From Alopecurus myosuroides (Eukaryota > Streptophyta > Magnoliopsida > Poales > Poaceae): DNA of 64,000 bases. This document shows, piece after piece, positions 45,801-57,492 of this stretch. Where the stretch lies: NCBI GenBank assembly GCA_028641055.1, contig CM054062.1, positions 183,767,958 through 183,831,957 on the forward strand, in the 5' to 3' direction. Positions within the stretch are counted from its first letter, which is position 1, and each line of letters starts with the position of its first letter. The notes below the pieces were generated by a model. It searched no databases. It was given only the letters and a program-made list of their open reading frames with translations, and was not told where the DNA came from. The position numbers and the translations under genes are program-made.

Positions 45801-48119
45801 GTAGGGCCTTGCGCAGTTGGTGGTGTAGGGCCTTGCGCAGTTGGTGGCGCCGCAGATCCGTCGCCTTGCGCAGCTCCTGGCTGGGCGCTACCCGGTGTCA
45901 CGCCCGTTTGCACGCTGCTCAATGGATAAGCAGTGGCATCCGTGGCGGTGGTGTCTCCTACTCGCTGCGCGGCAGCGAGGCTCTCTTGTGCAGCAGCCCC
46001 TGTGGCGGGCTGCTCTTGTTCTGCTTCAGGCCGCTCGGCAGCGGTGTTATCTTGCATATTTTGGTCTTGGTTCTCCTCGGCATTGCTAGCCGGAGGAGAA
46101 GGGGGTCTCTCATCGTGGACGGCAGTGTCCTGTGCTGCTAGTTCTGACGCTGCGCCTTGTGCTGGATTGGCAGCAGCAGCATTGGCGTCGTGGTCCTCAT
46201 CATCATCGTCCAGATTGACCAGAGGTACTGGTTTTTCCTTGGCTTGGTCGGACGCGAGAGCTGCATTCGCGTCCATAGGAGGACTGCAGAGAAAGAGAAA
46301 TCGCAAATTAGAAGAAGATTGGGGAAAATAGCACAGCGCGAGAAGGGAGGCGACCGAGAAGAGGGCTTACGCGGTGGTGCATTTGAGCTCTCGTCTGGAC
46401 CTCTTCGCGACCACCTTCTTATCGGCGGGCTTCCTCTTCTTGGCAGGAGGCGCTGGTGCCCCGCTACCAGCCCGTTTGCGGGTCTCAGGAGCGGCGATGG
46501 ACAGGGGCTTGACGACTAGGGGCGCATCGCCCTCGTCCTCGTCTTCGTCCTCGTCGTCCTTGTCCGCGGCAACTTCATCTGAGAATCCAAGAGAAAAGAG
46601 GAAAGAATCAGAAACAGCACACGAGGGATTGATGATTCTCGGAAACAAACAGAATGAAAGTATAGTTACCATCAAAGTCCTCGTCGGACCAGGTGCGAAG
46701 AGCGTCGCGCTTATCAGTGATGGGGGAGCGAGTAGGGTTGGTCTGCTCCGTGGCATCGAAAGAGGGCACATCATCCTCCTCACGATCAGGAAACCAGTTG
46801 CCCTCAAAAACCTCGCAACTCTCGATTATCTGGCGAGTAAGGACCTGAAAAGCAGAGAAGGATCACAGACTAACCGAGTACCAGGAAGGAATCCTACTCG
46901 GATAGGCGTGCAGGTACAAAGCACACAAAGCCTAGGCAGTTTACTAAGCATTCTACCCGGATAGGCGTGCAAACACAAAGCATACCAAGCCTAAGCATGT
47001 TTGCTGGGAGGTATTACTCGGAAGGGCGTGCAGGTATAAAGCACATCAAGCCTAAGAATCATTCCCGAGTAGGCTACCCGGCAAGGCGTGCAAACACAAA
47101 GCATACTAAGCCTAAAGCAATTCGGCTAGATGTCCTACTCGGAACGCAAGGCAATTGCTAGTTGATGCAAGAAGGAGAAGTTATCTACTCGGAAAGTGTA
47201 TGCAAAGAGCAAAGTAAGGAAGGCGTACCCGCTCAATTGGCTTTGTGCGGCTGTACGGGACGAACCCGTATTGCCAGTGGTCGCCAAGGCTTGTCGTCAG
47301 GATGTTCCTTGCGTGCCAGGGGACATCGATGTTGTCGATCTCGATGGTGGTTGTTCTGGTGCAGTCGCGGGGCCCTCCCATGTAACACATGAGATGGCAC
47401 CGCTCCTGCAAGGGCAGTACTCGGCGCTGGATCCAGCAGGCCACCGGGTCGTCGTTTTTGAGGCCCTCCGCCTTCAGCCAGCCGAGTCGATTCTCCATCT
47501 CGATGGCGTCATCATCGTTGACGGGCTTGTCCTTCCAGTACATCCCGATTGGAGCGCGATTGCACCAAACGGGCAAGTTGATTCTATCGTTCACGGGGGC
47601 TCCTTCCGCGGCGGCAACGTTCCTGACGTAAAGGAACGTCTTCTGCCATAGCTTGACGGAGTCCAGCCCCTTGATGCGGGGGTGGTTCGTCCCGGACCGC
47701 TGCACCATCATGGCGCAGCCGGTGTCGGTGGCGCGGGCAACGCCCGCGGAGTCCTTCTTCCCGGTAGATTGCTGGCGCAGATGGAAGTACCTGAGCCACG
47801 TCTCCCACGTGGGCCGGATGCCGAGGAAGGCCTCGCAGACCACGGCGTGGTACGCGAGGAAGACGACGGCGTTCGGCGGCAGGTGGTGCATCTGGATGCC
47901 GAAGTGATTGAGGAATTTCCTCATGAAATCGGAGGCGGGTAGTCCGAACCCGCGCTCGAAATGCGCCAGGAAGACGACGCGCTCTCCCTCCCGCGGGGAC
48001 GGCATGATTTCATCGTCCGGCGCCCGGCACTCCACGCCGGGAGGGACTCGCCTGGTATTGACGAGCCAGGCGCAATCTTCCGCGGTGACGGAGGAGCCGG
48101 CCCAGCCGGATTTGGCCAT
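42833..48119 (-). CDS. Eight-exon antisense gene of Gypsy-2 (PF04195-like N-terminal domain)
   Basis: ATG at 48119 (MAKSGWAGSS). Exons 48119-47229, 46844-46670, 46578-46371, 46283-44843, 44663-44507, 44423-44340, 44259-43879 and 43770-42833 join in phase with GT-AG borders at all seven introns, giving 1425 codons including the stop. Exon 1 resembles the putative gypsy-type transposon domain PF04195 (FERGFGLPASDFMRKFLNHF, WETWLRYFHLR). Exons 2-3 are acidic then basic (KKRKPADKKVVAKR, a likely nuclear signal). Exon 4 has PPTAQGPT repeats and an A/E/K-rich coiled-coil region. Exons 5-7 are helical; exon 8 ends Ala/Glu-rich. In-frame TAGs at 44111-44113 and 43286-43288 interrupt this copy. Function unknown. 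Confidence 0.8.
45720..45846 (-). repeat. Five 24-bp tandem repeats in exon 4 of the antisense gene
   Basis: The plus-strand unit ggtgtagggccttgcgcag plus ttgg(a/t) is repeated five times and encodes PPTAQGPT on the minus strand. A proline-rich spacer. Confidence 0.9.
46895..47150. repeat. About four 60-bp tandem repeats in antisense intron 1
   Basis: Units start at 46895, 46954, 47015, 47075 and 47136 (partial) with tactcgg or tacccgg followed by an aggcgtgca block and aaagca..aagccta. Two unit types alternate (actcgg..gcaggta and acccgg..gcaaaca), a 120-bp higher-order period. Confidence 0.88.
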
Positions 48120-48285
48120 TGTGGCGAGTAGGGAAGATGGAAGATTTCGAGGGGAGTTGGTTGGTGGATTGAGCCCGCGGCGGCGCGAGAGCTTGCGCGG
48201 CGGCGGAGAGCTCGGTGGCGGAGAAGAGCAGGAGACGAAGAAGGAATCGTGCGAGGGAAGGGGAAAAGGAAGTTACCGGCGGGGG

Positions 48286-48293
48286 TATTTATA
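48286..48293 (-). promoter_or_regulatory. TATA box of the antisense gene
   Basis: Minus-strand TATAAATA, about 170 bp upstream of the antisense ATG, in GC-rich surroundings. A start site near 48260 would leave a leader of about 140 nt. TACTCGG copies at 48627, 48656, 48706 and 48719 lie upstream. Confidence 0.65.
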
Positions 48294-48798
48294 TCCCCTC
48301 CGCGAGTTTACCGTTACCGTCTCGGGAGTGGGATCGATTGTGGCGTGTGGTGGATCCTGTGGCCGGCTAGAAACGCACACAAGCGCCGGGTGCGCGCGTA
48401 ATGGCCACAGTTGATCCCACCACCGAATCGTGGCCTATAACTGCGCTTGATGGGACATGACGGCCGGTGGGCCCATTGCGTGAAAACTGGACGCATGGCA
48501 GGTCGTGTCCTGGGCAACGAAACGACAAGGTCGTGGATGCTTGACACGTGTGCAGTTGCTGCGCGAAGGGCTGGACTGTGCTCTGTGCTGCAGAGGCTCA
48601 ATCTGAGAAATTTCTCTAAGTCTTTTTACTCGGCTACATAGTAGAAAGCAAGCGCTACTCGGAAGAGAGGAAACTCAAGGTACTTTCCAGATAGCTACTC
48701 GGAGGACCTACTCGGCATCTTGAGGTTCAAGGGCTGAGATGCAAAGGCTGGTTTAAAGCTGGCAGAGCCTAGTGAACGAGTTCGCAAGACTCAACCAG

Positions 48799-48811
48799 CT
48801 TCGGGGACTGC
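48799..48811 (+). other. Polypurine-tract region of Gypsy-2
   Basis: cttcggggactgc directly precedes the 3' LTR. It is not a pure purine run, and its core cggggactgc recurs in the pol repeats and the 3' spacer. Confidence 0.6.
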
Positions 48812-49710
48812 TGTCGGGGGGTTACCCCCGAGTAGGGTAAAGACAGGTGGTAAAGGCAGCTTACAGAAGAGAGGTTTGGTCGAGTAGCCGACTACCTGGT
48901 ACTCGGTACCCGGTCGACTGCTACTCGGTCTCACCTCAAGATGACCAGAAGGAGATATCAATCAAGTTCTATCCTTTCGAGTAGAAGGGTTGGCCCGAGT
49001 ACAATTGGCGGGAACAATTGGCGGGAACCTACTCGGGCCAGAAAGTCAAAGGAGCCGTTCTGACACAGGATCCCGCGTATCCTGGGTCCGTACTTGGCAG
49101 CATTCGAACTACTGTTCACCTGGGACCGGCCTGCCTGACAGTGACAGCATGGAAGCAGGCGGTGACAGGATAAGGGGGCCTACTCTGTGCCTAGGTACAG
49201 TGATACCAGTCTGTCCCCTAGTTTTGCCCAACGACTTTACAGAAGCAGCCAAGGTTAGGAACCAAAGCTGTCAGCGGGTACTCGGAGAAAGGACGATGTG
49301 CACACTATGTCGACACTTGTCTAGATTTGGACGTATCCGGCTGGGCACCGTGTATATAAGGTGCCCCGCCGCCTCCTGCGCGAGGCACGCTAACAGTGGC
49401 TCACTGGAAACCCTAGAAACCCTAAGTTCTAGACCTAGCTCTACTCGGAGAAGAGAGAGAGGCTACTCGGTAGCGATATCATTTGTACTGTGGCTACTCG
49501 GAGAGACATCGTAATACATAGAGAAAGGCAGGAGTAGGGGTTTTACCTCCTCACGAGGGCCCTGAACCTGGGTATATCGCGTTGTTTGTGTTGTGTGGAT
49601 CTCACCTCACGCGGCTATTCGTCGCGTGATCCCTTCCCGGACACCTCCAGCGTCCATCGTCCCCACATCTTTAGCCATCCCATGGCATCTGCCGTGACAC
49701 CACCACGACA
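48812..49710 (+). repeat. 3' LTR of Gypsy-2 (899 bp)
   Basis: Identical to the 5' LTR except two positions: gcaggcggtg here for gcaggtggtg, and gatcccttcc here for gatccctccc. It is followed by TSD atgat. Confidence 0.97.
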
Positions 49711-49715
49711 ATGAT

Positions 49716-52546
49716 GAACGTGTTTCAACTAGAACAGAGGTTTGGAGGACTGGTAGAGAGACATGGGAAGTATCAACTTCCAGGTTCTCCGGATGTTCTA
49801 ATACCAATATCAAGCTTATGCAAACCTTCAAGAGGTCATCAAGTGGATGTAGAACTCTGATTTTGGAAGAACGGGGAGGGTAACTTATAGAATGAGCCAC
49901 ACAAGGATCCTCATGAGGAGTGGTTGTTCTTACGGATTTAAATAATTATGACATTAGGACTTCTAGCTAATTGTGTCAACCACAACATCAACCATGCCGG
50001 ATTTTCAAATGGACCTAACTCAATACCCTTGAGGAAAAACCAACCATCGTTGCTGCTTGAGATTCAACTCTGGTTAGTGGTTTGATAACTCAGATTCGGG
50101 ATGTTTGAATGAAGAGGTTACACCGGTTACCAACGAAATATATTTACTAGACTCTCAAGATATGGACTACGATGTCATGCTCAAGAACATGAGCGAGGTT
50201 GCAGAACTCATGTATTAGTAAATTGCGAAAGACGGTTGCACCAGATGGTTTACTTGCAAAGTAACACATCAGTTTCCTTGTTGGGAAAACGATTATAAAG
50301 ATAACGAAGTTCTTGGACTTCTTCTCTTTATTGATCAATCATTCAGTGGTTGGGTGTGGATACAAACTTCTTCAAATAAATGGAGGGAACAACCTACCAT
50401 CTCAAGAATAGTCCACACATGCATGACCGGCTTGGGATTATTCCCGAAGGAACAAGAAAACTATACTCGAATCCACGGTGACAATTTTCACCATAAGCAT
50501 ATGAACCGGAGAAAGTCACTTCGAACATCGAGGACACAAGTTTTGTGATGACACAAAGATGGTTCTCGAAAGTTTCCAACATTAGTGCCAATTGTTCAAC
50601 ATGAACCTCTTGCAACTTGGGGAGATAGGGATGTCATTGATGGGCTCGACAACACGCTTATTTAGAACACTCCAAGAAGAGGGATTCATATGATATATGA
50701 ACAAGGCAAAATATTGGTCAGACTAAAGGAGATGAAGGTGTACTCGGGCAAAACACCATCAAGATAGTCCTTGAGTCTGCGATTGATTTGACGATAGCCC
50801 AAAACAAATCAAGGGTAGAATGGTAGAATGTCCACTAAAGAGATACTATCATGCTTCAACAGGAGGAGAACTAGACATCCCATTGCAAAGGAGCAAGTTA
50901 GGATGAACTTTTGTCTTTCAACTCTCCAAGTTATTATTTAAGGTCAACCAACTAGTCCAAGGTGTCCATCAAAATTTCTTGGAGAAAGGAGTAGTTCAAA
51001 CTACCCCTTGTTTAGACATCACGGTTAGGTAACAACCTGGTGATACTTCTAGAAAGACAACCAGAATATCACAACCTACCAGTATGTCTTGGAGTTTGAA
51101 AGGGGTCTTGCTTTTCAAAGAAACAGATATGGTCTTAAGAGCTTTGGTGTGAACCGAACTCTTTGACCAAGAGTGTACACCGGAATGAACGGATTTGGTA
51201 ACACGGTCAACTTTAAGTAGAGACCGGGTGCCCAATAGTGCTAAGAAGGATACAAATGTTTCTTAGATTTTTCAAAGCAATAAGAATTGCTAGGAATATC
51301 TGATACGCATGTCAAAGCACAGACCCACCATTATCACGCATTCAAGCTTGGAGGAGGGGTGAGTGAAGACGTGTAAGAGCATCACTTCATCGATAAGGCC
51401 ATGAAACTAGGCACGACCTCTTGATTTATAATAGTGTGATACTTGAAGGTGGAACGGAACAGAAGCTGGTGAAACTTCTTTAATCTGCGGATTACAAAAC
51501 TTTGACCTGGTCCTAGGGATGAACGAGTACTGGAGTTTATTTCTCCTGGCATTCCAAAGTGGAAGGTTCTGACAGAACACAAGATAAATGCATTGGAAGA
51601 CTCCAACACAGATATGCAACTTGGTGTCCAAAACCACGGATGGGGATTTGAGAGCAACTGAAAGGTAGAATCATGCTCAGAAGAGATCCTAAGATCACAT
51701 TTATGCACAGGGTCGTACTCATTTGTAAAACCCTTGCTAAAAGATCGATATAGCTGAATTAAGAACGAAGATGTGGAATTCATGATGACCACTCTTGTTG
51801 TGATCCCTCTTGGTTCCAAAAGAAAACCTATGACTATTGGAGTTGAAATTACCTAGCCATCCTGAGGTAGACAATGTTCCTCAGGTTCAACAAAACGGAA
51901 CTTGGGTAAATGGTCAGCATCCTGTACTGATAGCGTGAGCACCACATGGTTATAAAACCATACGAATCAACCCACCGCAATTCAGCACATTCTGGGACCT
52001 TCGGTTCAAGTCCAAGGGTTAAAAACCTGGAGAAAAGAGAAACTACTACTCGAGTGCCTTAGGATACTACGAGTAGCAATCACGAAGTTTCTTTCAAAAG
52101 CCAAACATAACTCTGGAAGAATTGGAGTGGAGGATAAAGGATACATTCGAGATGAAAACGAGGTTCTAAATTTGAGATTCTAGAACATGAGAATGTGGAA
52201 TCCAGATAATTCTGGGAGATTAGGATGGAAAGGAATCTCTCATTTGAATCAAGAGATAACTGAGTATGGAACACACACGACTCTAGAAACTCATAACTAG
52301 GTCAACTTGGGTGAAAGGCGTCCTTGCCAAAGAAGGCACATAGGTGTTTGAATGACTAGAACCTTTTCAAATCAAAACAGGTAAGGTGACCCAGAGTTAG
52401 AGAGATACCAGATAAGGACTAAAAAGAATACTAAGAAGGTTTTCACAACACATTTGTGGTTTCAAAATAGTTTTCATAACTCTAGACTCAACATCGACAA
52501 AGTAGTAAGGTTTTCCTACAGGCAGTCCTGCTCTGATACCATGACT
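49716..52546 (-). other. LARD internal region, main segment
   Basis: About 2.8 kb of non-coding internal DNA of the LARD-like element, from the Gypsy-2 insertion to the PBS. The longest frame is about 145 codons and has no recognisable motif. It is AT-balanced and repeat-free as far as I can see. Confidence 0.7.
52530..52541 (-). other. PBS of the LARD-like element (initiator-Met tRNA)
   Basis: Minus-strand TGGTATCAGAGC five bases from the LTR boundary at 52547. Confidence 0.88.
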
Positions 52547-54964
52547 TGTCACGACCCCGGACCCATAGGTATACATACTGGTATGTGCTCCTAGTCATGG
52601 ACCCACAAGGGCTTCAGGGTTACCAGTCCCGGCCGCAACAAACAACAGCAGGTAGACCGGATTCATCGGCAAGCAGGCCGGATAACTTCGGTACTACTAC
52701 TCCTTGTGTCCATGCTAGTCATAACCAACTATGCATGCCAAAGCGTCCACGAATGGTATGAAACTGAACGAACGGGACCAAAGCTATACAGAGATGCTAT
52801 GTGTCCAGGAAGTGCAACAACAATCGAGGGTTACTGGGGTTACCAAGCCCCAGGCCAAATCACATCGGCAGGCGTGCTCGGAAATGGATCATCGGATCCA
52901 CAACCCCTCGACTGCGACAGCTACGCAGGCATAGCCAAAACTGTATAACAATGAGGTCGAAACCAACAACCAATCAAAGCAGTAACTCTAGACATGAAGC
53001 TGTAATAAACAGATATTACTAAAGTATAGCTTTACAAACAGAGGTCACACGACCCAACATTACATCAGACAACGGAAGGCAAGTTATGTTGCTAGTCAAC
53101 AAGAACCAAAAAGGCCTAAGAGGCCACAACATAAGGCGACGTCCCAGCTCATAGAGTCCAGGCTGCTACCTAGGAACCCCAAACTACTCGTCGATGTCCA
53201 TGTTGAAACACCACCGAAGTGAGGAACTTCACCTGAACCAAGTTGAAGCAAACATGAGTAATGGAGGTACTCAACAAGACTTAATTAACCTATTATATAT
53301 ATGCTTCTTTTAGAAAGAGTTATGAAGGTTATTTTGCATAAATCCATCTTTGTTTTCCAAGTTGAGGAAGGAATATCATGTCTCATGGAGTATTTTGAAA
53401 ACAGATGAGAAAGCTACTCAACTACTGATATCATCATATTTTAATCCACCAAAGTCATTTCAGCACCTCGTGCTTCAAAGATCACCACCTCAAGTTGTTT
53501 TGATACCTCATGATACAAGGTAACCCCTCTCGGCATCTTCGAGGAGGCATCCTTCATTCGTTATCAACAAGTTTTAGTCATTCCGTTCAAGTTATCTATG
53601 ATCAGAGAATTCGTCACCAAGTCGTCTTTAACCGTGGACACGGATTTTCGAAATATTTAACCCTGCAGGGGTGTACAACTTTAACCACACGTACCAACCA
53701 ACTCTCAATGCGAGAACGTTAGCACTATTCTGGGAAGTGCCGGCAGATGGAGGTTGACCACGACCTTTCCCTTGCTTCGCCTATTCCATGAGTCGCTCCA
53801 AGTAGAGATGGTCCACCAATAGGGAGTAGCCATCTTCTGCCGGGTCTCTATCGTTGTGAGCGGTCCTTCAAGTATTGTCTTGCCACAGGATGTTACACCG
53901 CCACGTCCTAGTTTTGTAAACATTTTTAACGTCCCTGCAAATGCAAATGTAAAGCCCGAACTAGGCAACTCATGGAATAAATTAGGCAAGTTGAGACCGA
54001 GGGGAATCTAAGCCCCGTGTGGATACATGCTCAGTCTTGGCTCGAAGACGAGAACTCACTCCTAGGGGAATGAACGAGATAACCACCACATAACATATGT
54101 GGTCTCGTCATCCACACCTATTAAGTCATCTCAATCAAGTATCTCTTAACTTACCACTACTTCCTGCCATACTAGATTCATTCGCAACTCTGATTCATCA
54201 ACCAGATGGAGCAGAGCTAACCAACATGTATGACTAAGCACGACATATTTAAGGCTTTCGCGATGAACACAAGCAAACCTATGGCTGCTAGGGTAGTGGA
54301 TCAGGATAATTAAACTATGCATAATATAGGAGAACTCTAACTACTGACAAGGGACGGAGCTCCCGTGTAAGCGCTGGTGTCAGCTGACACCAACGACTTT
54401 CACCGTTTCTTTTAATGACCTTAAAAATTAATTGTATCTTACACCATTCCAAAACATTGGCTGACTCCAGTCCAGCTGAAAAAGAGTAAATTAGCAACCC
54501 AATTACATCCTTAAGTGACATGGCAGCCCAACAAGGCAAACGCTTAGACTCCTACCCACATTACTGTATCGGTATACACACCGTATACACATCGGCCGGA
54601 ATCCCGGAACGACGCACGCCTCTTTAGCTAACTGATCGCTAATTCCCTATATGCTCGCCTGACGCCTGATCGATTAGGATCCAAAACCAACCAAGGGAAT
54701 CCCTTGATAAATCTCAATCGCTCTCTCCCGGTGATGCCAGCCGACCGGCGGCCAAAAAATTAGTCCCCCAAGTTCAGGTTGCGCTGTTGCGACTTGCGAG
54801 AAGAAGGATCGCTGGTGCGAAACGACGAGGTACATCTTCGGCTGTTCGCCGGATCGTAGTCTGTATGTTTTTATCTGAGTATCCGACTGCTTGTTTTCTT
54901 GCCTAAATTACTTGTTTCAAATTGTAATTCGTCGTATTTTTATCTCAATTCACTTTAGGGAACT

Positions 54965-55845
54965 ATGGATAGATTTGTGCTAAAACGAACAGCTCCACAA
55001 GAGTTTGATGCAGCAGAATCGTCAAGGCCACTTAGACTTAGACAAGATAATCAGAGATCTTCATCAAGACCACCAACGCCTAACGTTTCCAGGCCACCAA
55101 CACCTTCAGTTCCAGCAGATATTGATCTAGATGGGCTTCCATATGATCCAGCCGATCGAAAAAGAATATCAGATTACACTCGAGATCCTCAGAAGCAAGA
55201 TGACATAAGGCGAATATATTTAACTAGAGGTCCTTACAGGAAGCAACCAGGCTTCAAGTATCCGCAAAAGCGCATCGCAACCACGAAGATTTAATCCAGA
55301 TTGGTTTAAGGAATATCATGGCTGGCTAGAGTACAGTGAGAAGTTAGATAGGGTATTTTGCTTGTGTTGCTACCTGTTCAGAGATTGCATTGATGGCCAA
55401 GGTGGAAATGACGCATTTGTTGTTGATGGTTGGTCTAGTTGGAACAAGAAAAAAATACTAGATAGTCATGTGGGTGAGGTCAATAGCTTTCATAATGTGG
55501 TTGTTAAAAGATGTGATGCTCTAATGAATCAATACCAGTCCATTAGGGCTGCCCTGCACAAGCAAACTGATATGACAAAAAGGCAAAATCGTATTCGATT
55601 GAATACTTCAGTTGAATCTGCTAGATACCTCATACATCAAGGCTTAGCTTTTCGCGGTAATGATGAATTAGAGTAATCAAAAAATAAGAGAAACTTTAAA
55701 GAGTTGATACGGACATTGGCAAATCAAAATGAGGAAGTAAGGAAGTTAATCAATAATGCTCCAGAAAATTGCAAATGGACTTGTCCGGACATTCAGAAAG
55801 AAATTGTGAGTTATTATGCAAAGGTAAGCAGTCCTATTTTTATTT

Positions 55846-55890
<45 letters not shown>

Positions 55891-57492
55891 AGGTGTAATC
55901 TAAATGGCATGGCCTCTTGTATTTTACAGATAACATTGAATTGTATTCTTGAAGAAATTGGTGGAGATGTTTTCAGCTTGTTGATTGACGAGGCTTCTGA
56001 TGTATCCGACAAAGAACAAATGGTTGTAGTTTTGAGGTATGTGAAAAAGCAAGGACTAATCATGGAACGGCTAGTTGGAGTTGTACATGTGAAGGAAACT
56101 TCTGCAGCGTGTCTCAAATCATATCTTCAAAAATTATTCATTGATATTGGTCTAACTTTAAAGCAAGTTCGAGGTCAATGTTATGATGGGACAAGAAATA
56201 TGCGTGGTGAGTTCAATGGTTTGAAAGATAAAATTCTAGAAGAGAATAGTTCGGCATATTATGTGCATTGCTTTGCTCATCAGCTCCAGTTGGTTATAGT
56301 AGAAGTGTCAAAAAGGAATGATGATATTGCTGATTTCTTTTACATGATCTCTCTTCTCTTCAATGTGGTTGGATCCTCTTGCAAAAGAAAGGACATGATT
56401 AAAGAGATTCATCGAGAGAATGTATTAAAAGCCATAAGTAGTGGAAAAATTAGTACCGGCACAGGGCTAAATCAAGATCAATCACTTCAGAGGGCGGGAG
56501 ATACTCGTTGGGGTTCACACTACAGAACTCTCTCGGGCCTTGTTCAGTTGTTCCCATCAGTTATTACTGTTTTGAAATATGTATCAAAAGAAGGAAGAAG
56601 AAGTTCCAAGAAAACTGAAGCACGTGGCCTTCTATACTATTTTGGAACCTTTGACTTTGTGTTCTATTTGCATATGATGTTACATATATTAGGGAGTGCC
56701 AATACTTTGTCTCAGGCTTTGCAACAGAAGGATCAGGACATCTTGAATGACATGTCATGTGTTCAGTCAATAAGGAATGATTTGCAACAGCTAATAGATA
56801 ATGGATGGGAATCACTTCTGGAGAAGGTATATTCATTTTGTGAAGAGCATGACATTCTGAAACTAAACATGCAGGATGAGTATGTAGATCGGCATAATAC
56901 ACGGAAAAAAACCAACATCACAAACCTTCATCATTACCAAATAGAGTGTCTTAACTCTGTTATTGATTGGCAACTTCGGGAGTTTGATGATAGATTCAAT
57001 GAAGTAAATTCAGCATTTCTTATTCACATGGCATCATTCAGCCCAAAAGACTCATTCGCTGCTTTTAACACCGAGAGCGTACTAAAGCTAGCTGAGTTTT
57101 ATCCTAATGATTTCGATTCATCAAAACTGATGGATCTTGGTCATGAACTTCGCATTTACATTGACAATGTGCGAGCTGACGAACGGTTTGTGAATTTAGA
57201 TGGCATTGCTGATCTTGCCAAACTCTTGGTGGACACTAAGAAGCATCTTTCGTTTCCTTTGGTGTATCAACTTCTAAAATTTGTGTTAATTTTGCCGGTC
57301 GCCACAGCATCAGTGGAGAGATGCTTTTCAGCAATGAATATTGTCAAGAGTATTCTGCGGAATAAAATGGGTGAGAAGTTCATGAGTGATCTTATGATTT
57401 GCTATGTAGAGAAAGATATATTTTCTACCATCATGAATGATGATGTGATTGATTTATTTAAGAAGATTAAGGATCGAGAAAGGAAGCTCTAA
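54965..57492 (+). pseudogene. hAT transposase (TTF-finger/DUF4371 type), inactivated
   Basis: Starts MDRFVLKRTAP. A frameshift near 55285 precedes the TTF-type zinc finger region (RFNPDWFKEYHGWLEYS, CLCCYLF). DUF4371 follows (FVVDGWSSWNKKK, HNVVVKRC). A TAA at 55674-55676 interrupts it. An intron (55824-55929, GT-AG) keeps phase: YYAK joins ITLNCILEEIGGD. The catalytic core includes LLIDEASDVSD, GQCYDGTRNM and HCFAHQLQLV. The C-terminal hAT dimerisation domain (LPVATASVERCFSAMNIVKS) ends near 57492. Plant members of this group resemble zinc finger MYM-type protein 1-like proteins. With one frameshift and one stop this copy is probably dead. A possible 5' leader intron (about 54829-54958) ends tttag before the ATG. 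Confidence 0.88.
55849..55888. repeat. AT dinucleotide microsatellite in the hAT intron
   Basis: About 20 units of TA/AT inside the transposase intron. Confidence 0.93.

Larger units (their letters stand above)
34247..49710 (+). mobile_element. Gypsy-2: complete young Tat-lineage Ty3/Gypsy retrotransposon (15,464 bp)
   Basis: TSD atgat (34242-34246 and 49711-49715). Two 899-bp LTRs differ at two sites, both C/T. Order: LTR, PBS, gag-protease (ending in TAG), RT-RNase H-plant RNase H-integrase, spacer, an eight-exon antisense gene, PPT, LTR. The dual RNase H and the antisense gene mark the Tat lineage. Sense and antisense genes converge with 0.67 kb between their stops. The element is saturated with TACTCGG. 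Three in-frame TAG codons mean this copy may not be autonomous. Confidence 0.96.

Noticed and set aside
45383..46141. 252-codon plus-strand frame with leucine-rich, membrane-like sequence
   Set aside because: It is the shadow of the A/E/K repeats in exon 4 of the antisense gene; hydrophobicity comes from the reverse complement of charged codons.
50394..51819. Minus-strand frames of 60-145 codons in the LARD interior
   Set aside because: No motif, no codon-like pattern, and lengths are consistent with chance in a non-coding LARD interior.
52530..52541. tRNA-like sequence near 52530 and similar ones elsewhere
   Set aside because: These are 12-base primer binding sites complementary to tRNA ends; no cloverleaf surrounds them.
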